Origin: Limisphaerales bacterium
GTDB lineage: Bacteria > Verrucomicrobiota > Verrucomicrobiia > Limisphaerales > UBA1096
Length of the DNA: 55,007 bases
NCBI GenBank assembly: GCA_004213515.1
Contig: SHAK01000013.1
Coordinates: forward strand, 1-55,007
Reading direction: 5' to 3'
In this document: positions 8,803-18,343 of the stretch, one piece after another
Numbering within the stretch: position 1 is the first letter of the stretch
Layout of the letters: each line of letters begins with the position of its first letter
The notes under the pieces: model-generated
What the model was told of the DNA's origin: nothing
Databases searched by the model: none
Seen by the model: only the letters and a program-made list of their open reading frames with translations
Translations under genes and position numbers: made by a program

Positions 8803-10260
8803 TTATGCAAGCAATCCTTTTACTACATTTCCATGGACATCGGTAAGACGATAGTGACGCCCCTGAAATTTGAATGTCAATTTCTCATGGTCTATACCCA
8901 AACAATGTAACATGGTAGCGTGAAGGTCATAAACTGGCACTGGATCCTTTACTATGTTGAAAGAAAAATCATCAGTTGCTCCATAAGTAGTTCCTCCCTT
9001 GATTCCTCCTCCAGCCAACCACATACTGAAGCATCTGGGATGATGGTCTCGCCCATATTTATCCATATTCAAGCCTCCTTGCGCATATACAGTTCGGCCA
9101 AATTCTCCCCCCCAGATTATTAGTGTTTCATCTAACATTCCTCGTTGCTTTAAATCGTTAATTAAAGCGGCAGATGGCTGATCAATATCACCACATTGTA
9201 ATGGCATGTCACGAGGAGTGTCACTGTGATGATCCCATCCTCGATGATAAAGTTGAATAAAACGAACTCCTCGTTCAGCCAAACGCCGAGCTAAAAGACA
9301 ATTTGCAGCAAAAGTACCAGGCGTGCGTGCTCGCTCACCATAAAGTGAAAAAGTGCTATCGGGTTCGGATTTTGTATCCATTAATTCAGGTACCGAAGCT
9401 TGCATACGATATGCCATTTCGGCTTGCTGAATTCGAGTGATAATTTCCGGATCACCCAGCCGCTGATAGTGCCTTCTGTTGAGTTCTTGGCCAAGATCAA
9501 GCATACGACGTCGACGCATAGAGGATATCCCTTTTGGATTAGCCAAATAGAGAACTGGATCACCAATGGATCTAAACTGAACACCTTGATGTTCTGATGG
9601 CAAAAATCCACTACCCCATAATCTAGCATAAAGTGCCTGTGAATTTCGCTTAGCACTCCCTTGCGAAAGCATAACAACAAAAGCCGGTAAATCAGAATTT
9701 TCACTTCCTAAACCATAGCTGGCCCATGCCCCTGCGCTTGGCCTCCCTGCCTGCTGAAACCCTGTTTGGAAGAAAGTTACTGCTGGATCATGATTAATTG
9801 CCTGAGTCTGCATCGAACGCACAACCGCAATCTCATCCGCAACTTTACCAAGATAAGGAAGAGTTTCCCCTAATTCGATTCCACTTTGACCATGCTGCTT
9901 AAACTTGAAAATAGATTTGCAAATTAGCTTATCCTTTTGCCCAGATGTCATGCCAGTCAAACGTTGACCTTGGAAGAAGGAAGGATTAAGTGGTTCACCG
10001 TGCCGTTTTGCAACCTCTGGTTTATTATCAAATAACTCAAATTGCGATGGAGCTCCATTTTGAAATAGGTATATCACCCTCTTGGCTTTAGGCGCAAAAT
10101 TTGGGAAATCAGTCACACCTCTAACTTTGGAATCACTGATTGAAGATAACAAACGAGGATTTAATATTGATGCCAAGGCTGCAGAACCAATACCAGCACT
10201 TGTACGTCCGAGAAATTGTCTACGAGTCTCAAAAAGTACTGCATTTTCTTCAGTAGTCAT
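8803..10260 (-). CDS. DUF1501 family protein (Tat-exported sulfatase-like)
   Basis: A 485-residue protein with a twin-arginine motif (ETRRQFLGRTSAGIGSAAL) near its N-terminus. The body has the DUF1501 blocks RVIYLFQNGAPSQFELFD, ELGETLPYLGKVADEIAVVR, WGGEFGRTVYAQ and GRDHHPRCFSMWLAGGGIKGG. DUF1501 belongs to the alkaline-phosphatase/sulfatase-like fold and is nearly always encoded beside a PSCyt1-DUF1549-DUF1553 gene in Planctomycetes and Verrucomicrobia, as here; the biochemical role of the pair is not established. Its ATG follows the upstream stop by a single base, so translation is probably coupled. Length and motifs look complete. Confidence 0.9.
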   Translation of the reverse strand: MTTEENAVLFETRRQFLGRTSAGIGSAALASILNPRLLSSISDSKVRGVTDFPNFAPKAKRVIYLFQNGAPSQFELFDNKPEVAKRHGEPLNPSFFQGQRLTGMTSGQKDKLICKSIFKFKQHGQSGIELGETLPYLGKVADEIAVVRSMQTQAINHDPAVTFFQTGFQQAGRPSAGAWASYGLGSENSDLPAFVVMLSQGSAKRNSQALYARLWGSGFLPSEHQGVQFRSIGDPVLYLANPKGISSMRRRRMLDLGQELNRRHYQRLGDPEIITRIQQAEMAYRMQASVPELMDTKSEPDSTFSLYGERARTPGTFAANCLLARRLAERGVRFIQLYHRGWDHHSDTPRDMPLQCGDIDQPSAALINDLKQRGMLDETLIIWGGEFGRTVYAQGGLNMDKYGRDHHPRCFSMWLAGGGIKGGTTYGATDDFSFNIVKDPVPVYDLHATMLHCLGIDHEKLTFKFQGRHYRLTDVHGNVVKGLLA

Positions 10261-10261
10261 A

Positions 10262-13150
10262 TTAGTTTCGTGTTATCGCTTCATCAGTACAGAACACAGC
10301 ATTAGCTAATGAAGTAAAAGCAGCTAGATGCGCCAAGTCGAGCGACTTGTCATAAGCTGATTCTCCAACAGTCATTAGATCAGCTGCTGAATTCAGATCG
10401 GAACGAAAGTCGATTAACATATCATTTAACAAACCAAGCAATAAGCGATGCTCCTCAGGTTTAGGTTGGCGGCCACAAATCAGTCGGTATAACCGAGAAA
10501 CTCGAATTGAATTCGTTTTAGATCCACTTAACACACGCTCGGCCAACTTTCGCGATGCTTCAACGAAAGTCGGATCATTCATTAAAACCAATGCTGCCAA
10601 AGGAGTATTAGTACTTGGCCGCTTAAGCACGCAAACCTCACGCGAAGGAGCATCAAAAACCTGCATGTTTGGCGGTGGCACCGAACGCTTCCAATAAGTA
10701 TACATACTTCGACGATAAAGTTTTTCGCCATGATCCTGCTGGAAACGTGGAACATTGGTAAACACTACTTCACCCCAAAGTCCAGGAGGCTGGTAAGGTT
10801 TCACACTTTCACCCCCAATATGAGACACCATAAGGCCACTAGAAGACAATGCATGATCTCGAATCATCTCAGCTGACAAACGAAAGCGGGGCCCTCGCGC
10901 AAACATCCGATTCATAGGATCCTCCTCAAGCAATTCGTGTGTTACTCGTGACGTTTGTTGATATGTAGCTGACATCACAATCTGCTTATGCATTGCCTTG
11001 AGGTTCCAATCCGAAATTATAAATTCAGAAGCCAACCAATCAAGCAAGTCAGGGTGAGTTGGCCATGCACCTTGAGAACCAAAATCTTCCGAAGATTTTA
11101 CAATGCCGACCCCAAAATGCATTTGCCATAGGCGGTTTACAGTAACTCTAGCTGTCAAAGGATTATCTTTACTTACTAGCCACTGGGCAAATCCAAGACG
11201 ATTGCGAGGTGTGTTTTCAGGCCACTGGCCAAGGGCAGAAGGCAATCCAACATTCACCTCAACCTTACTAGGCTGATCGTACTGCCCGCGGTTCAACACA
11301 AATGTTTTTCGTGGTGGTTTTTTCTCTCCCATTATCATGGTTGTAGGGACTTCCCCTTCAATCTTAGCCATTTTATAACGGACAGCCTCAAGTTGTTTTT
11401 CCTTATTTGATTTCTCCGGAAATAATAGTCCAGATTTATCCCAGTAAACCGTTCCATCAAACTGCGTAAAAGCCCAACCCGTTATCTTTTTTCCCGGGTC
11501 TAAACCAACTTTTTCAGCTTCAACTTCAAGCCTAACCCATTCTCCCACCTTTGGTATCGGACCAATATTTCTGCGGCTGGAAGTATTTTCCTTACCCCAT
11601 TCAATCTTACCTTCTCCCCAATAGGCGCGATGCTCCCAACTACTGCCATCATTCCACTGAAGCATGATTTGTTTTGGTGGATTATCAGGATCTAAATAAA
11701 CGTATGAGAATAGCTTTGTATTTTCGTCAATACGAAGACCTTTCTTTGCATTTTGTATAAGATGCTGACCTCTTCCCTGACTAATCCTTCTGTGTGAGCG
11801 ATTACCACTATAAACCGGATGTTTAGGTTTACTAACAAACTCAAAAACATCCCCCCCACTTCCATTTCCAAGCGCATTTACTCCCTCCGGCAAATAGTCA
11901 TCAATCCAAACCTTTTCGATCAATTTATGAGAAAGCGATGAAGCATCAATTTCAGTTTTCAACTGCTTTTCATTAACGCGAAGACTAACCAATTGTTCAT
12001 ACTGCAATGTTGATGGAGCCTTTAGAAAAGGTTGGTCTGCTTGCTTATCAGAGTTGCCTACATGTGCACGCTCCGGCACATTATTAAATAATGCATAAAA
12101 CTGATAAAATTCTTCCTGAGAAATTGGATCATACTTGTGGTCATGACAGCGGGCACAGCCGAAAGTCAACCCAAGAAAGACCGCCGAAGTTGTTTCGACT
12201 CTATCAACTACGGTTTCCACTCGATATTCCTCATCAATCACACCCCCTTCACTTTGTATAGAGTGATTACGATTGAAACCAGTTGCTACTTTCTGACCAA
12301 GTTTTGGTTCTGGCAAAAGGTCGCCGGCTAATTGTTCAATAACAAATTGATCGAATGAAATATTCTTATTAAAAGCTTCAATAACCCAATCCCGCCATGG
12401 CCACATCACACGCCTACGGTCGAGGCTATACCCATGCGAATCAGCATAGCGAGCAGCATCAAGCCAATTGAGCGCCATCCTTTCTCCATAACGCGGAGAC
12501 GCCAATAATTGGTCGACTACTTTCTCGTAAGCACGAGGTGAAGAATCTGAAATAAATGAATCTATTTCTGCAAGAGATGGCGACAACCCAGTTAGATCAA
12601 AACTTACACGCCTCAAAAGGGTTTCCTTTTCCTCTCGTGAAGAGGGCTGCAATCCAACTGATCTAAGCTTAGCTAAAACAAATTTGTCAATGGCACCTTT
12701 TGGCCATATTGAATCCTCAATAATCGGTAACGGAGGGCGCTTAGGCAGAATAAATGACCAATGTTTTTGCCACTGAGCACCTTGCTCAATCCAATGTTTC
12801 AATTTTTCAATCTCAGCTGAAGACAAAGCTTTTACCGAACCCTCAGGAGGCATCCTTTCAGAGGCATTCGGATTAGTAATGCGCAAAAACAATTCGCTTA
12901 AATCTGGGTTGCCAGGATTAACTATTTTAGAAATGAAAATTTTAGTATCTAATCGTAAATCGGCCTTGCGATTAGCTGCATCGGGGCCATGGCACTCAAA
13001 ACAATTATCTGAAAGAATTGATCGCACATCGCGATTAAACTCCAATTTTTCATCGGAAAAAACGGATGAAGAATTGAAAAGAAAAATAAAAAAGAAAAAG
13101 TATTTTCGAAAACGAAAACAAAAAACAAAGGAAAGAAAAATTAAAGGCAT
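10262..13150 (-). CDS. PSCyt1-DUF1549-DUF1553 exported cytochrome-like protein
   Basis: A 962-residue protein in the standard order: a PSCyt1 haem-binding segment with CFECHG at residues 50-55, DUF1549 (GYSLDRRRVMWPWRDWVIEA, with CARCHDHKYDPI), a middle insert resembling a carbohydrate-binding fold (about 380-530), and DUF1553 (NPLTARVTVNRLWQMHFG). Two Cys-X-X-Cys-His sites suggest covalent haem in the periplasm. The ATG at 13201 would overlap the lptD stop; I prefer 13150 because GGATAG lies 6 nt upstream of it and lptD ends 13 bp before it. The signal region is unusually Phe-rich (RFRKYFFFFIFLF), encoded by a very A-rich tract on the plus strand. DUF1501 follows after one base. Confidence 0.85.
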   Translation of the reverse strand: MPLIFLSFVFCFRFRKYFFFFIFLFNSSSVFSDEKLEFNRDVRSILSDNCFECHGPDAANRKADLRLDTKIFISKIVNPGNPDLSELFLRITNPNASERMPPEGSVKALSSAEIEKLKHWIEQGAQWQKHWSFILPKRPPLPIIEDSIWPKGAIDKFVLAKLRSVGLQPSSREEKETLLRRVSFDLTGLSPSLAEIDSFISDSSPRAYEKVVDQLLASPRYGERMALNWLDAARYADSHGYSLDRRRVMWPWRDWVIEAFNKNISFDQFVIEQLAGDLLPEPKLGQKVATGFNRNHSIQSEGGVIDEEYRVETVVDRVETTSAVFLGLTFGCARCHDHKYDPISQEEFYQFYALFNNVPERAHVGNSDKQADQPFLKAPSTLQYEQLVSLRVNEKQLKTEIDASSLSHKLIEKVWIDDYLPEGVNALGNGSGGDVFEFVSKPKHPVYSGNRSHRRISQGRGQHLIQNAKKGLRIDENTKLFSYVYLDPDNPPKQIMLQWNDGSSWEHRAYWGEGKIEWGKENTSSRRNIGPIPKVGEWVRLEVEAEKVGLDPGKKITGWAFTQFDGTVYWDKSGLLFPEKSNKEKQLEAVRYKMAKIEGEVPTTMIMGEKKPPRKTFVLNRGQYDQPSKVEVNVGLPSALGQWPENTPRNRLGFAQWLVSKDNPLTARVTVNRLWQMHFGVGIVKSSEDFGSQGAWPTHPDLLDWLASEFIISDWNLKAMHKQIVMSATYQQTSRVTHELLEEDPMNRMFARGPRFRLSAEMIRDHALSSSGLMVSHIGGESVKPYQPPGLWGEVVFTNVPRFQQDHGEKLYRRSMYTYWKRSVPPPNMQVFDAPSREVCVLKRPSTNTPLAALVLMNDPTFVEASRKLAERVLSGSKTNSIRVSRLYRLICGRQPKPEEHRLLLGLLNDMLIDFRSDLNSAADLMTVGESAYDKSLDLAHLAAFTSLANAVFCTDEAITRN

Positions 13151-13163
13151 AACAACTATCCGT

Positions 13164-15452
13164 TTAACGATAGAGTTGAGTTTCAAGGCGGTTACTATCA
13201 TCGCCTAAACTAATTCTTGGAATTGCTTTCAGGGAAAAAAGAAGGCTCACGCTAAAGTCATTTTTCCCACCACGATGATCACGCAATCGAAATCGAAGTG
13301 CTGAGGTTACACTCGAAAAATCTCTATATAGACTATAACTCTGTTCCTCCATTGTACCATCGCTCGCCTCAAACTGATGTATCATCCGAAAACCCCACTC
13401 TTCATTGAATCGATAGTACAAACGACTGTAGAGCAAATTATTCCCCCAACGCCAATCCTGCCCCAAGGAATTTTCAAAAAAAGGATCATATGGATAACGA
13501 ACTTTCAATTCATCCTGTGTCCAATCACGCAAATAGCGATGCCCTAGAGTTAGACTCCATTTATTATTTGGCAATAATGAGATTGTGTGATTGGACTCAT
13601 TTAGCAATCTATTATTAGGATCGTAACGCAACTCCGACCCCAAAAGAAGCCACGAACGAGGCTTAACTTCCAGATCAGAGTATACATCGTTGAATCGGGC
13701 CTCATACAAATCGTTATCTAGTCGCCAATCAGTAAAAAGCTCCCAATTTAAAACATCATCTACCAAACCAAAACGCTTAGTCTGAAGCCTATTCCTAACT
13801 CCAATACGAATAACATTACTAGAGTCAATAGTATCAATTGAATTATAATCAGGGAAATCTATTGGCCGCAAACGAAGCGAATGAAGCTCACGATCAAACT
13901 GCGGTAGCTCCCATGGCCGCTTGTTTGGTTCAGGAACAAACAAATAATTAGCCATCGGTTGCACCACATGCCTCAACCCATTAACATCCAAGAGTGATAA
14001 TTTGGCATCTGGTAAAGTGCTCGAAGCCTTGAATGAAAACTCAACACCAGTATTAAAAACTGATCGATTCAGATCATTCATTTGAACAAAACCTGAATTA
14101 TCACTCGATCGAGATCCATAATGCGTAAACCTTAATCCTGCATGAGGAACAACATTTAACCACCCAGAATAATTCTTCGGCAATAATAACTGCTGATGAG
14201 TGTCTCCTCGAAAAGCTTCGTAACCATTCAAATCTAAATGATCAGAACTAGGGCTAAATTTAAAATAACCAAAAGAGGCTTCACTTTCATAAAATATTGG
14301 CGAATCTCCAAGACGTTGACGCAACCCTGTAACCCTCAACTCTGGCAGCCTCTCAATTGTCTGATAAAACTCATCCACCTGAGGTTGAGCTAAAAGGCTA
14401 ACGCTGAAATTTTGCCAATGTTTAGCAATCTCAACATGAGATTCTGGCTGTGGATCTCGGCGAAAGTCACTCTCGAAAAAGTCTCTATTCATGAAACGGT
14501 CACTCTGATCTTGTAACAACAGCTTAGCTGTAAAATTAGTTTCAATATTTACAGAGTGATAAAGACTTAATCTATGGCGATCAGTACGATCAGTAAATTC
14601 AGTACTAGCTGACCGGCTCCCAGCTCCAGACTGAGGATCGCGATCATTCAAAATGTAAACTGATGCATCACCTTGACCCAAAAAGCCAAGATCATAATCA
14701 ACATCCAGCCCCCCAGCAAAACCTCGTAGAGATCTATAATCTAAATGAGCTGCCCCGTTTAAACGATCACTCAAATTCCAATTATAAGACCCCTCAAGAA
14801 ACATTCCATACCGACTACGATAACCAGGAGTAAGGCTCCAATGGTTTGGAGGTTGATCAAGTCTTCGCCTGTAATATGGAAAATAAAAAATCGGCACATT
14901 ACCGGCATAAAAAGTTGCACCTTTAGCCTCCAAATATTTACCAGGACTAATACTTAAACTCCTAGTACGCAATTTAATCCAAGGATCAGGTCGGTCATCG
15001 GATGTAATTATAACCTGCTCGGCTGAATACTCATTCTTATTTTCATCTCCTTTTATATTAATTCCCTCTACAAAAAAAGGAGCCTGACCGGCACGGAAAT
15101 TATCCGTCTGCATGGATTTTGTTTGAAAGTTGTAATAAAGCCTATCCGATCTAAATACTCTATCCTCATTCTGCAAAGTTACATTGCCTTCAGCAAAAAC
15201 CTCACCAGTTGATTGATCTAATTGACCCTTATCCGCAATAACAAATACACTCTCACCCCGCTCCTTAAAAGTGATACGAAAGCGATCACTTAAAACAACC
15301 TTTCCCTTGTTAATATCATAATCAAAATCTCCAGGCTCAAGAGATTCAATCTCCCACACTGAATCGCCCTTATTATCAAGTTCAACAGAGAACACATTGC
15401 TTGAATGAGCAATCCAAAAAAACAGAAATAAAGCAATCCAACGAAGATACAT
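13164..15452 (-). CDS. lptD: LPS-assembly protein LptD (OstA)
   Basis: A 762-residue outer-membrane protein. A signal peptide ends near VFSVELD. An LptA/OstA-like N-terminal beta-jellyroll follows (about residues 40-185: GKVVLSDRFRITF, GEVFAEGNVTLQN, DRLYYNF, YLEAKGATFYAGNVPIFYFP). The long C-terminal domain of alternating beta strands rich in aromatic and polar residues is a transmembrane barrel. LptD forms the translocon that places lipopolysaccharide in the outer leaflet, with the lipoprotein LptE, which I do not see here. Cys residues for the disulfide switch of enterobacterial LptD are absent, which is common outside Proteobacteria. It heads a minus-strand run with DUF1553/DUF1501 genes. 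Its presence shows that the host is an LPS-bearing diderm. Confidence 0.85.
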   Translation of the reverse strand: MYLRWIALFLFFWIAHSSNVFSVELDNKGDSVWEIESLEPGDFDYDINKGKVVLSDRFRITFKERGESVFVIADKGQLDQSTGEVFAEGNVTLQNEDRVFRSDRLYYNFQTKSMQTDNFRAGQAPFFVEGINIKGDENKNEYSAEQVIITSDDRPDPWIKLRTRSLSISPGKYLEAKGATFYAGNVPIFYFPYYRRRLDQPPNHWSLTPGYRSRYGMFLEGSYNWNLSDRLNGAAHLDYRSLRGFAGGLDVDYDLGFLGQGDASVYILNDRDPQSGAGSRSASTEFTDRTDRHRLSLYHSVNIETNFTAKLLLQDQSDRFMNRDFFESDFRRDPQPESHVEIAKHWQNFSVSLLAQPQVDEFYQTIERLPELRVTGLRQRLGDSPIFYESEASFGYFKFSPSSDHLDLNGYEAFRGDTHQQLLLPKNYSGWLNVVPHAGLRFTHYGSRSSDNSGFVQMNDLNRSVFNTGVEFSFKASSTLPDAKLSLLDVNGLRHVVQPMANYLFVPEPNKRPWELPQFDRELHSLRLRPIDFPDYNSIDTIDSSNVIRIGVRNRLQTKRFGLVDDVLNWELFTDWRLDNDLYEARFNDVYSDLEVKPRSWLLLGSELRYDPNNRLLNESNHTISLLPNNKWSLTLGHRYLRDWTQDELKVRYPYDPFFENSLGQDWRWGNNLLYSRLYYRFNEEWGFRMIHQFEASDGTMEEQSYSLYRDFSSVTSALRFRLRDHRGGKNDFSVSLLFSLKAIPRISLGDDSNRLETQLYR

Positions 15453-15546
15453 CTAATAGCTGTTAGTAAAACAGAGGCACCTCATGCTGCCAAGCCGGAG
15501 TTACTATATAAAAGACAAAATATTTAAAGTTTATAAGCTCAATGAT

Positions 15547-15576
15547 TTGACAAACAGCAGATGCTAAGTCGAAAAT
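15547..15576 (+). promoter_or_regulatory. candidate promoter for the first pseudopilin gene
   Basis: A perfect TTGACA -35 box (15547-15552) is followed after 18 bp by GAAAAT (15571-15576; 4 of 6 matches). A start near 15583 gives a leader of about 34 nt. It lies in the 164-bp divergent gap between lptD and the pseudopilin gene; no equally good minus-strand promoter was seen for lptD. Confidence 0.4.
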
Positions 15577-15616
15577 ATTTTTTTATAAAAACTCTTTCCT
15601 TAAAATTTCTTTAACT

Positions 15617-16474
15617 ATGAAGCTCTTAAGCTCTAAATCTGGTTTTACACTAATTGAATTGCTGGTTGTCATTGCAATAATAGCAATACTCGCAGGCATG
15701 CTATTGCCAGCATTGGCTAAAGCAAAATCGAAAGGTCAGGGAATTGCCTGTCTCAATAATTGCCGACAGTTGATGCAAGCATGGCAGCTGTATTCCGGTG
15801 ATTTTGACGAACGCGTATGCAACAACTTTGGAGTTAGCGAAACCCTTAACTCCATATCAACAAAAAAATTCGACAACTGGGTTAACAACGTCATGACATG
15901 GGGATCCGGAAATAGCATCGCGGACCAGAGTGTTACGAATCGCGACTGGGTGAAAAATGGTGTTCTAGCTCGATATACCGCTTCAGCATTCAATATATAT
16001 CGCTGTCCAGCAGATCAATACCTAAGCCTTAACCAAAAGCGTGCAGGATTTGGTCAAAGAATTCGAAGTAACGTAATGAATGCATTCTTTGGCAGATTTA
16101 ATTCTGCAAACCTGAGCGACCCAACAAGGTTTGGTCGCAATGCTCTCTTACAGCAGTATAAACAGTTCATGAAAACGACCGATGTTCCAAATCCAAGTAA
16201 CACATGGGTTACTCTTGATGAACATCCAGACAGTATTAATGATGGTTATTTTATAAATAATCCAAATAGTTCGCAATGGGGTGATACTCCTGGGTCAAAT
16301 CACGGAGGGGGATGTTCATTCTCATTCGCTGATGGGCATTCTGAAATAAAAAAATGGCTTAGCTCGACTACTAAAATACCGGTAAAGTACCGATGGGGAA
16401 CTCGACCACTAGATGTCGATGGGAAAAAAGATTTTCAATGGTGGAAAGAACGAACCGCTTTTGTGTTGTATTAA
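15617..16474 (+). CDS. type II/IV pseudopilin-like protein with H-X9-DG motif
   Basis: A 285-residue protein with a class III prepilin leader: MKLLSSKSG cut before F10, then [20 protein letters not shown] with Glu at mature position 5. The leader peptidase PilD would cut and methylate it. After the alpha-helical stalk ([22 protein letters not shown]) comes a C-terminal globular domain ending in [13 protein letters not shown], the H-X9-DG motif of prepilin-processing-associated proteins, expanded into many paralogs in Lentisphaerae, Planctomycetes and Verrucomicrobia. These are thought to form surface or secretion pseudopili with unknown cargo. No secretion machinery genes are near. A second paralog follows after 66 bp. 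Confidence 0.85.
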   Translation: MKLLSSKSGFTLIELLVVIAIIAILAGMLLPALAKAKSKGQGIACLNNCRQLMQAWQLYSGDFDERVCNNFGVSETLNSISTKKFDNWVNNVMTWGSGNSIADQSVTNRDWVKNGVLARYTASAFNIYRCPADQYLSLNQKRAGFGQRIRSNVMNAFFGRFNSANLSDPTRFGRNALLQQYKQFMKTTDVPNPSNTWVTLDEHPDSINDGYFINNPNSSQWGDTPGSNHGGGCSFSFADGHSEIKKWLSSTTKIPVKYRWGTRPLDVDGKKDFQWWKERTAFVLY

Positions 16475-16540
16475 TTAATATTGCAAGGGTTGACACCAGA
16501 TTTTTGCGAGAATATATTTCCAAATCACTTTGCCTTTATA

Positions 16541-17332
16541 ATGAAAAACTCAAGAGTTAAATCTGGTTTTACCCTAATTGAATTACTTGTTGTAATAGCT
16601 ATTATAGCAATACTTGCTGGAATGTTATTGCCAGCATTAGGAAAAGCTAAAGAGAAAGCACGTCAAACGGCTTGCTTGAACAACTTGAAGCAATTTGGTC
16701 TATCAATGATCTATTATACCGACGATAATGATGACCGGTTACCTCATATGCATGAATGGCTTGTGGGTAGAAACAAGTCCACCCAAAACGTAATCGACGG
16801 TAAGAAGCCTAATGGTCAGCGATATCGGAGGGGACAAGATATTACTACTGGCACCCTTTATCCTTATTTAAAAAATCAAGATATCTATCTTTGCCCAACA
16901 GATAAGATAGCATTTAAAAGACCGGGGCAATGGAAATTTGATGGGGCCGTAAACAAAGCTTTCAGTTATGCGGTAAGCGGGCCCGCAATGGATGATCGTA
17001 ACCCACGGGTTTACAATGCAAAATTCTCTAGTTGGGTCGAACCTGATAAATCATTCACTTTTATGGAAGAAGCTCAAGATGCTCCTCTCAACGACGGTCA
17101 CATGTGGCCGAATACTTGGGATGTTCTGGCCACTCGCCATAAAGGAAAAGGAAACGGTTGGGGAGTTAACGGTCAAGGAGACAGAAAAGAAGTTGCTGGA
17201 CTCGGAAATATACTAATGGGAGATGCTCGAGTTGAACCATGGACCAAACAAAAATTCCTTAAATTTGGTTATCAAAAAGGAAACAGTCGACTATGGAAAC
17301 CATACGGCAAAGTTTCTCAACCAAGTCCATAA
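16541..17332 (+). CDS. type II/IV pseudopilin-like protein, second paralog
   Basis: A 263-residue protein with the same leader layout as its upstream neighbour (MKNSRVKSG cut before FTLIE) and the same hydrophobic helix. The frame runs upstream to a TTG at 16481, but the leader sets the start at the ATG at 16541. The mature part has the usual [19 protein letters not shown] stalk and a Tyr/Asp-rich globular region ([13 protein letters not shown]). The strict H-X9-DG motif is not kept; the equivalent place reads [13 protein letters not shown]. The shared leader arose by duplication, whereas the globular domains are divergent, so the two probably have different roles or partners. Confidence 0.8.
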   Translation: MKNSRVKSGFTLIELLVVIAIIAILAGMLLPALGKAKEKARQTACLNNLKQFGLSMIYYTDDNDDRLPHMHEWLVGRNKSTQNVIDGKKPNGQRYRRGQDITTGTLYPYLKNQDIYLCPTDKIAFKRPGQWKFDGAVNKAFSYAVSGPAMDDRNPRVYNAKFSSWVEPDKSFTFMEEAQDAPLNDGHMWPNTWDVLATRHKGKGNGWGVNGQGDRKEVAGLGNILMGDARVEPWTKQKFLKFGYQKGNSRLWKPYGKVSQPSP

Positions 17333-17376
17333 TTAAGCAGCTATCAAAATAACTAATTTTTAGATTAAGCTGACAG

Positions 17377-17405
17377 TTGACGTAACTGATAATTTAACAT
17401 TTATT
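17377..17405 (+). promoter_or_regulatory. candidate promoter for the isomerase pair
   Basis: TTGACG (17377-17382) and TTTATT (17400-17405) are 17 bp apart in the 94-bp gap after the second pseudopilin gene, 5 of 6 and 4 of 6 matches. The predicted start near 17412 gives a short leader of about 15 nt before the ATG at 17427. Confidence 0.3.
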
Positions 17406-17426
17406 GGGGCTTCTCTTTTTTCTTTT

Positions 17427-18341
17427 ATGAACAAAAAATTCTCTCGCCGCACGGCTATCAAATCTTTCGCCGGCAGCACGGCTGCTGTTGGAATCACACT
17501 AAACGCCAAATCACTTGTAGGCGCGACTGAAGAAAAAAAAAGCAAGCTGAAGGGTAATATTCGCCACTCGGTTTGCAAGTGGTGTTACGGAAGCATTGGA
17601 TTGGAAAAACTTGCCAAGAAAGCGGCCAGCCTCGGAATGGAGTCAGTCGAACTACTTGATCCACCTGATTTTCCGACCATGCGAAAACACAAATTGAGTT
17701 GTGCAATTGTCAGCTTCCCTACTGGCACCCTTAAAGACAATAAAACACGTGTGGGTGGCATTGCACGAGCATTCAACCGTATTGAACATCACGACACATT
17801 AATTGAGATTTATGAGAAACGCATAAAGGAGGTTTCTAACGCTGGCCTCAAAAACCTAATTTGTTTCTCAGGGAACAGAGCTGGAATGGATGATGAAACC
17901 GGTCTAAAAAATTGTTCTATCGGTCTTAAGAAAATTTTATCTATAGCTGAAAAACACAAAGTTAATATCGTCATGGAGTTGCTCAATAGTAAGGTAAATC
18001 ACAAGGATTATATGTGCGACCATACAAACTGGGGTGTTGAATTATGCAAGACGATTGACTCGGAAAGATTTGGTTTACTTTACGACATCTATCATATGCA
18101 GATCATGGAAGGGGATGTTATTAGAACGATTCGAGACCACCATAAGCATCTTTTTCACTACCATACCGGGGGGAATCCAGGAAGAAACGAAATCGACGAA
18201 ACTCAAGAGCTTTACTATCCCGCCATTATGCGAGCTATCCTAGAAACTGGGTACAAAGGTCATGTCGGCCAAGAATTTATCCCTAAGCGCGCGGACAAAC
18301 TCGCCTCGCTCGAACAAGGGGTTCGTATTTGCGACGTTTAA
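17427..18341 (+). CDS. Tat-exported hydroxypyruvate isomerase-like TIM barrel
   Basis: A 304-residue protein. The N-terminus has a twin-arginine signal (FSRRTAIKSFAGSTAAVGI), so the mature enzyme is predicted to be periplasmic. The rest is a TIM barrel of the hydroxypyruvate isomerase/sugar phosphate isomerase group, with candidate metal ligands in order: Glu in NIVMELLNS, Asp in GLLYDIYHMQ, His in LFHYHTGGNPGR, and Glu in HVGQEFIP. The HTGGNPGRNEIDETQEL stretch is typical of hydroxypyruvate isomerase-like proteins (EC 5.3.1.22 in characterised members); the actual substrate here is not proven. A uronate isomerase-like gene begins 2 bp after its stop. Several PVC isomerases of this type carry Tat signals, so export is plausible. 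Confidence 0.8.
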   Translation: MNKKFSRRTAIKSFAGSTAAVGITLNAKSLVGATEEKKSKLKGNIRHSVCKWCYGSIGLEKLAKKAASLGMESVELLDPPDFPTMRKHKLSCAIVSFPTGTLKDNKTRVGGIARAFNRIEHHDTLIEIYEKRIKEVSNAGLKNLICFSGNRAGMDDETGLKNCSIGLKKILSIAEKHKVNIVMELLNSKVNHKDYMCDHTNWGVELCKTIDSERFGLLYDIYHMQIMEGDVIRTIRDHHKHLFHYHTGGNPGRNEIDETQELYYPAIMRAILETGYKGHVGQEFIPKRADKLASLEQGVRICDV

Positions 18342-18343
18342 AA

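Noticed and set aside
13151-13201. 17-residue N-terminal extension of the PSCyt1/DUF1553 protein
   Set aside because: It would overlap the lptD stop by 38 bp, and the ATG at 13150 has a GGATAG ribosome-site-like sequence at good spacing.
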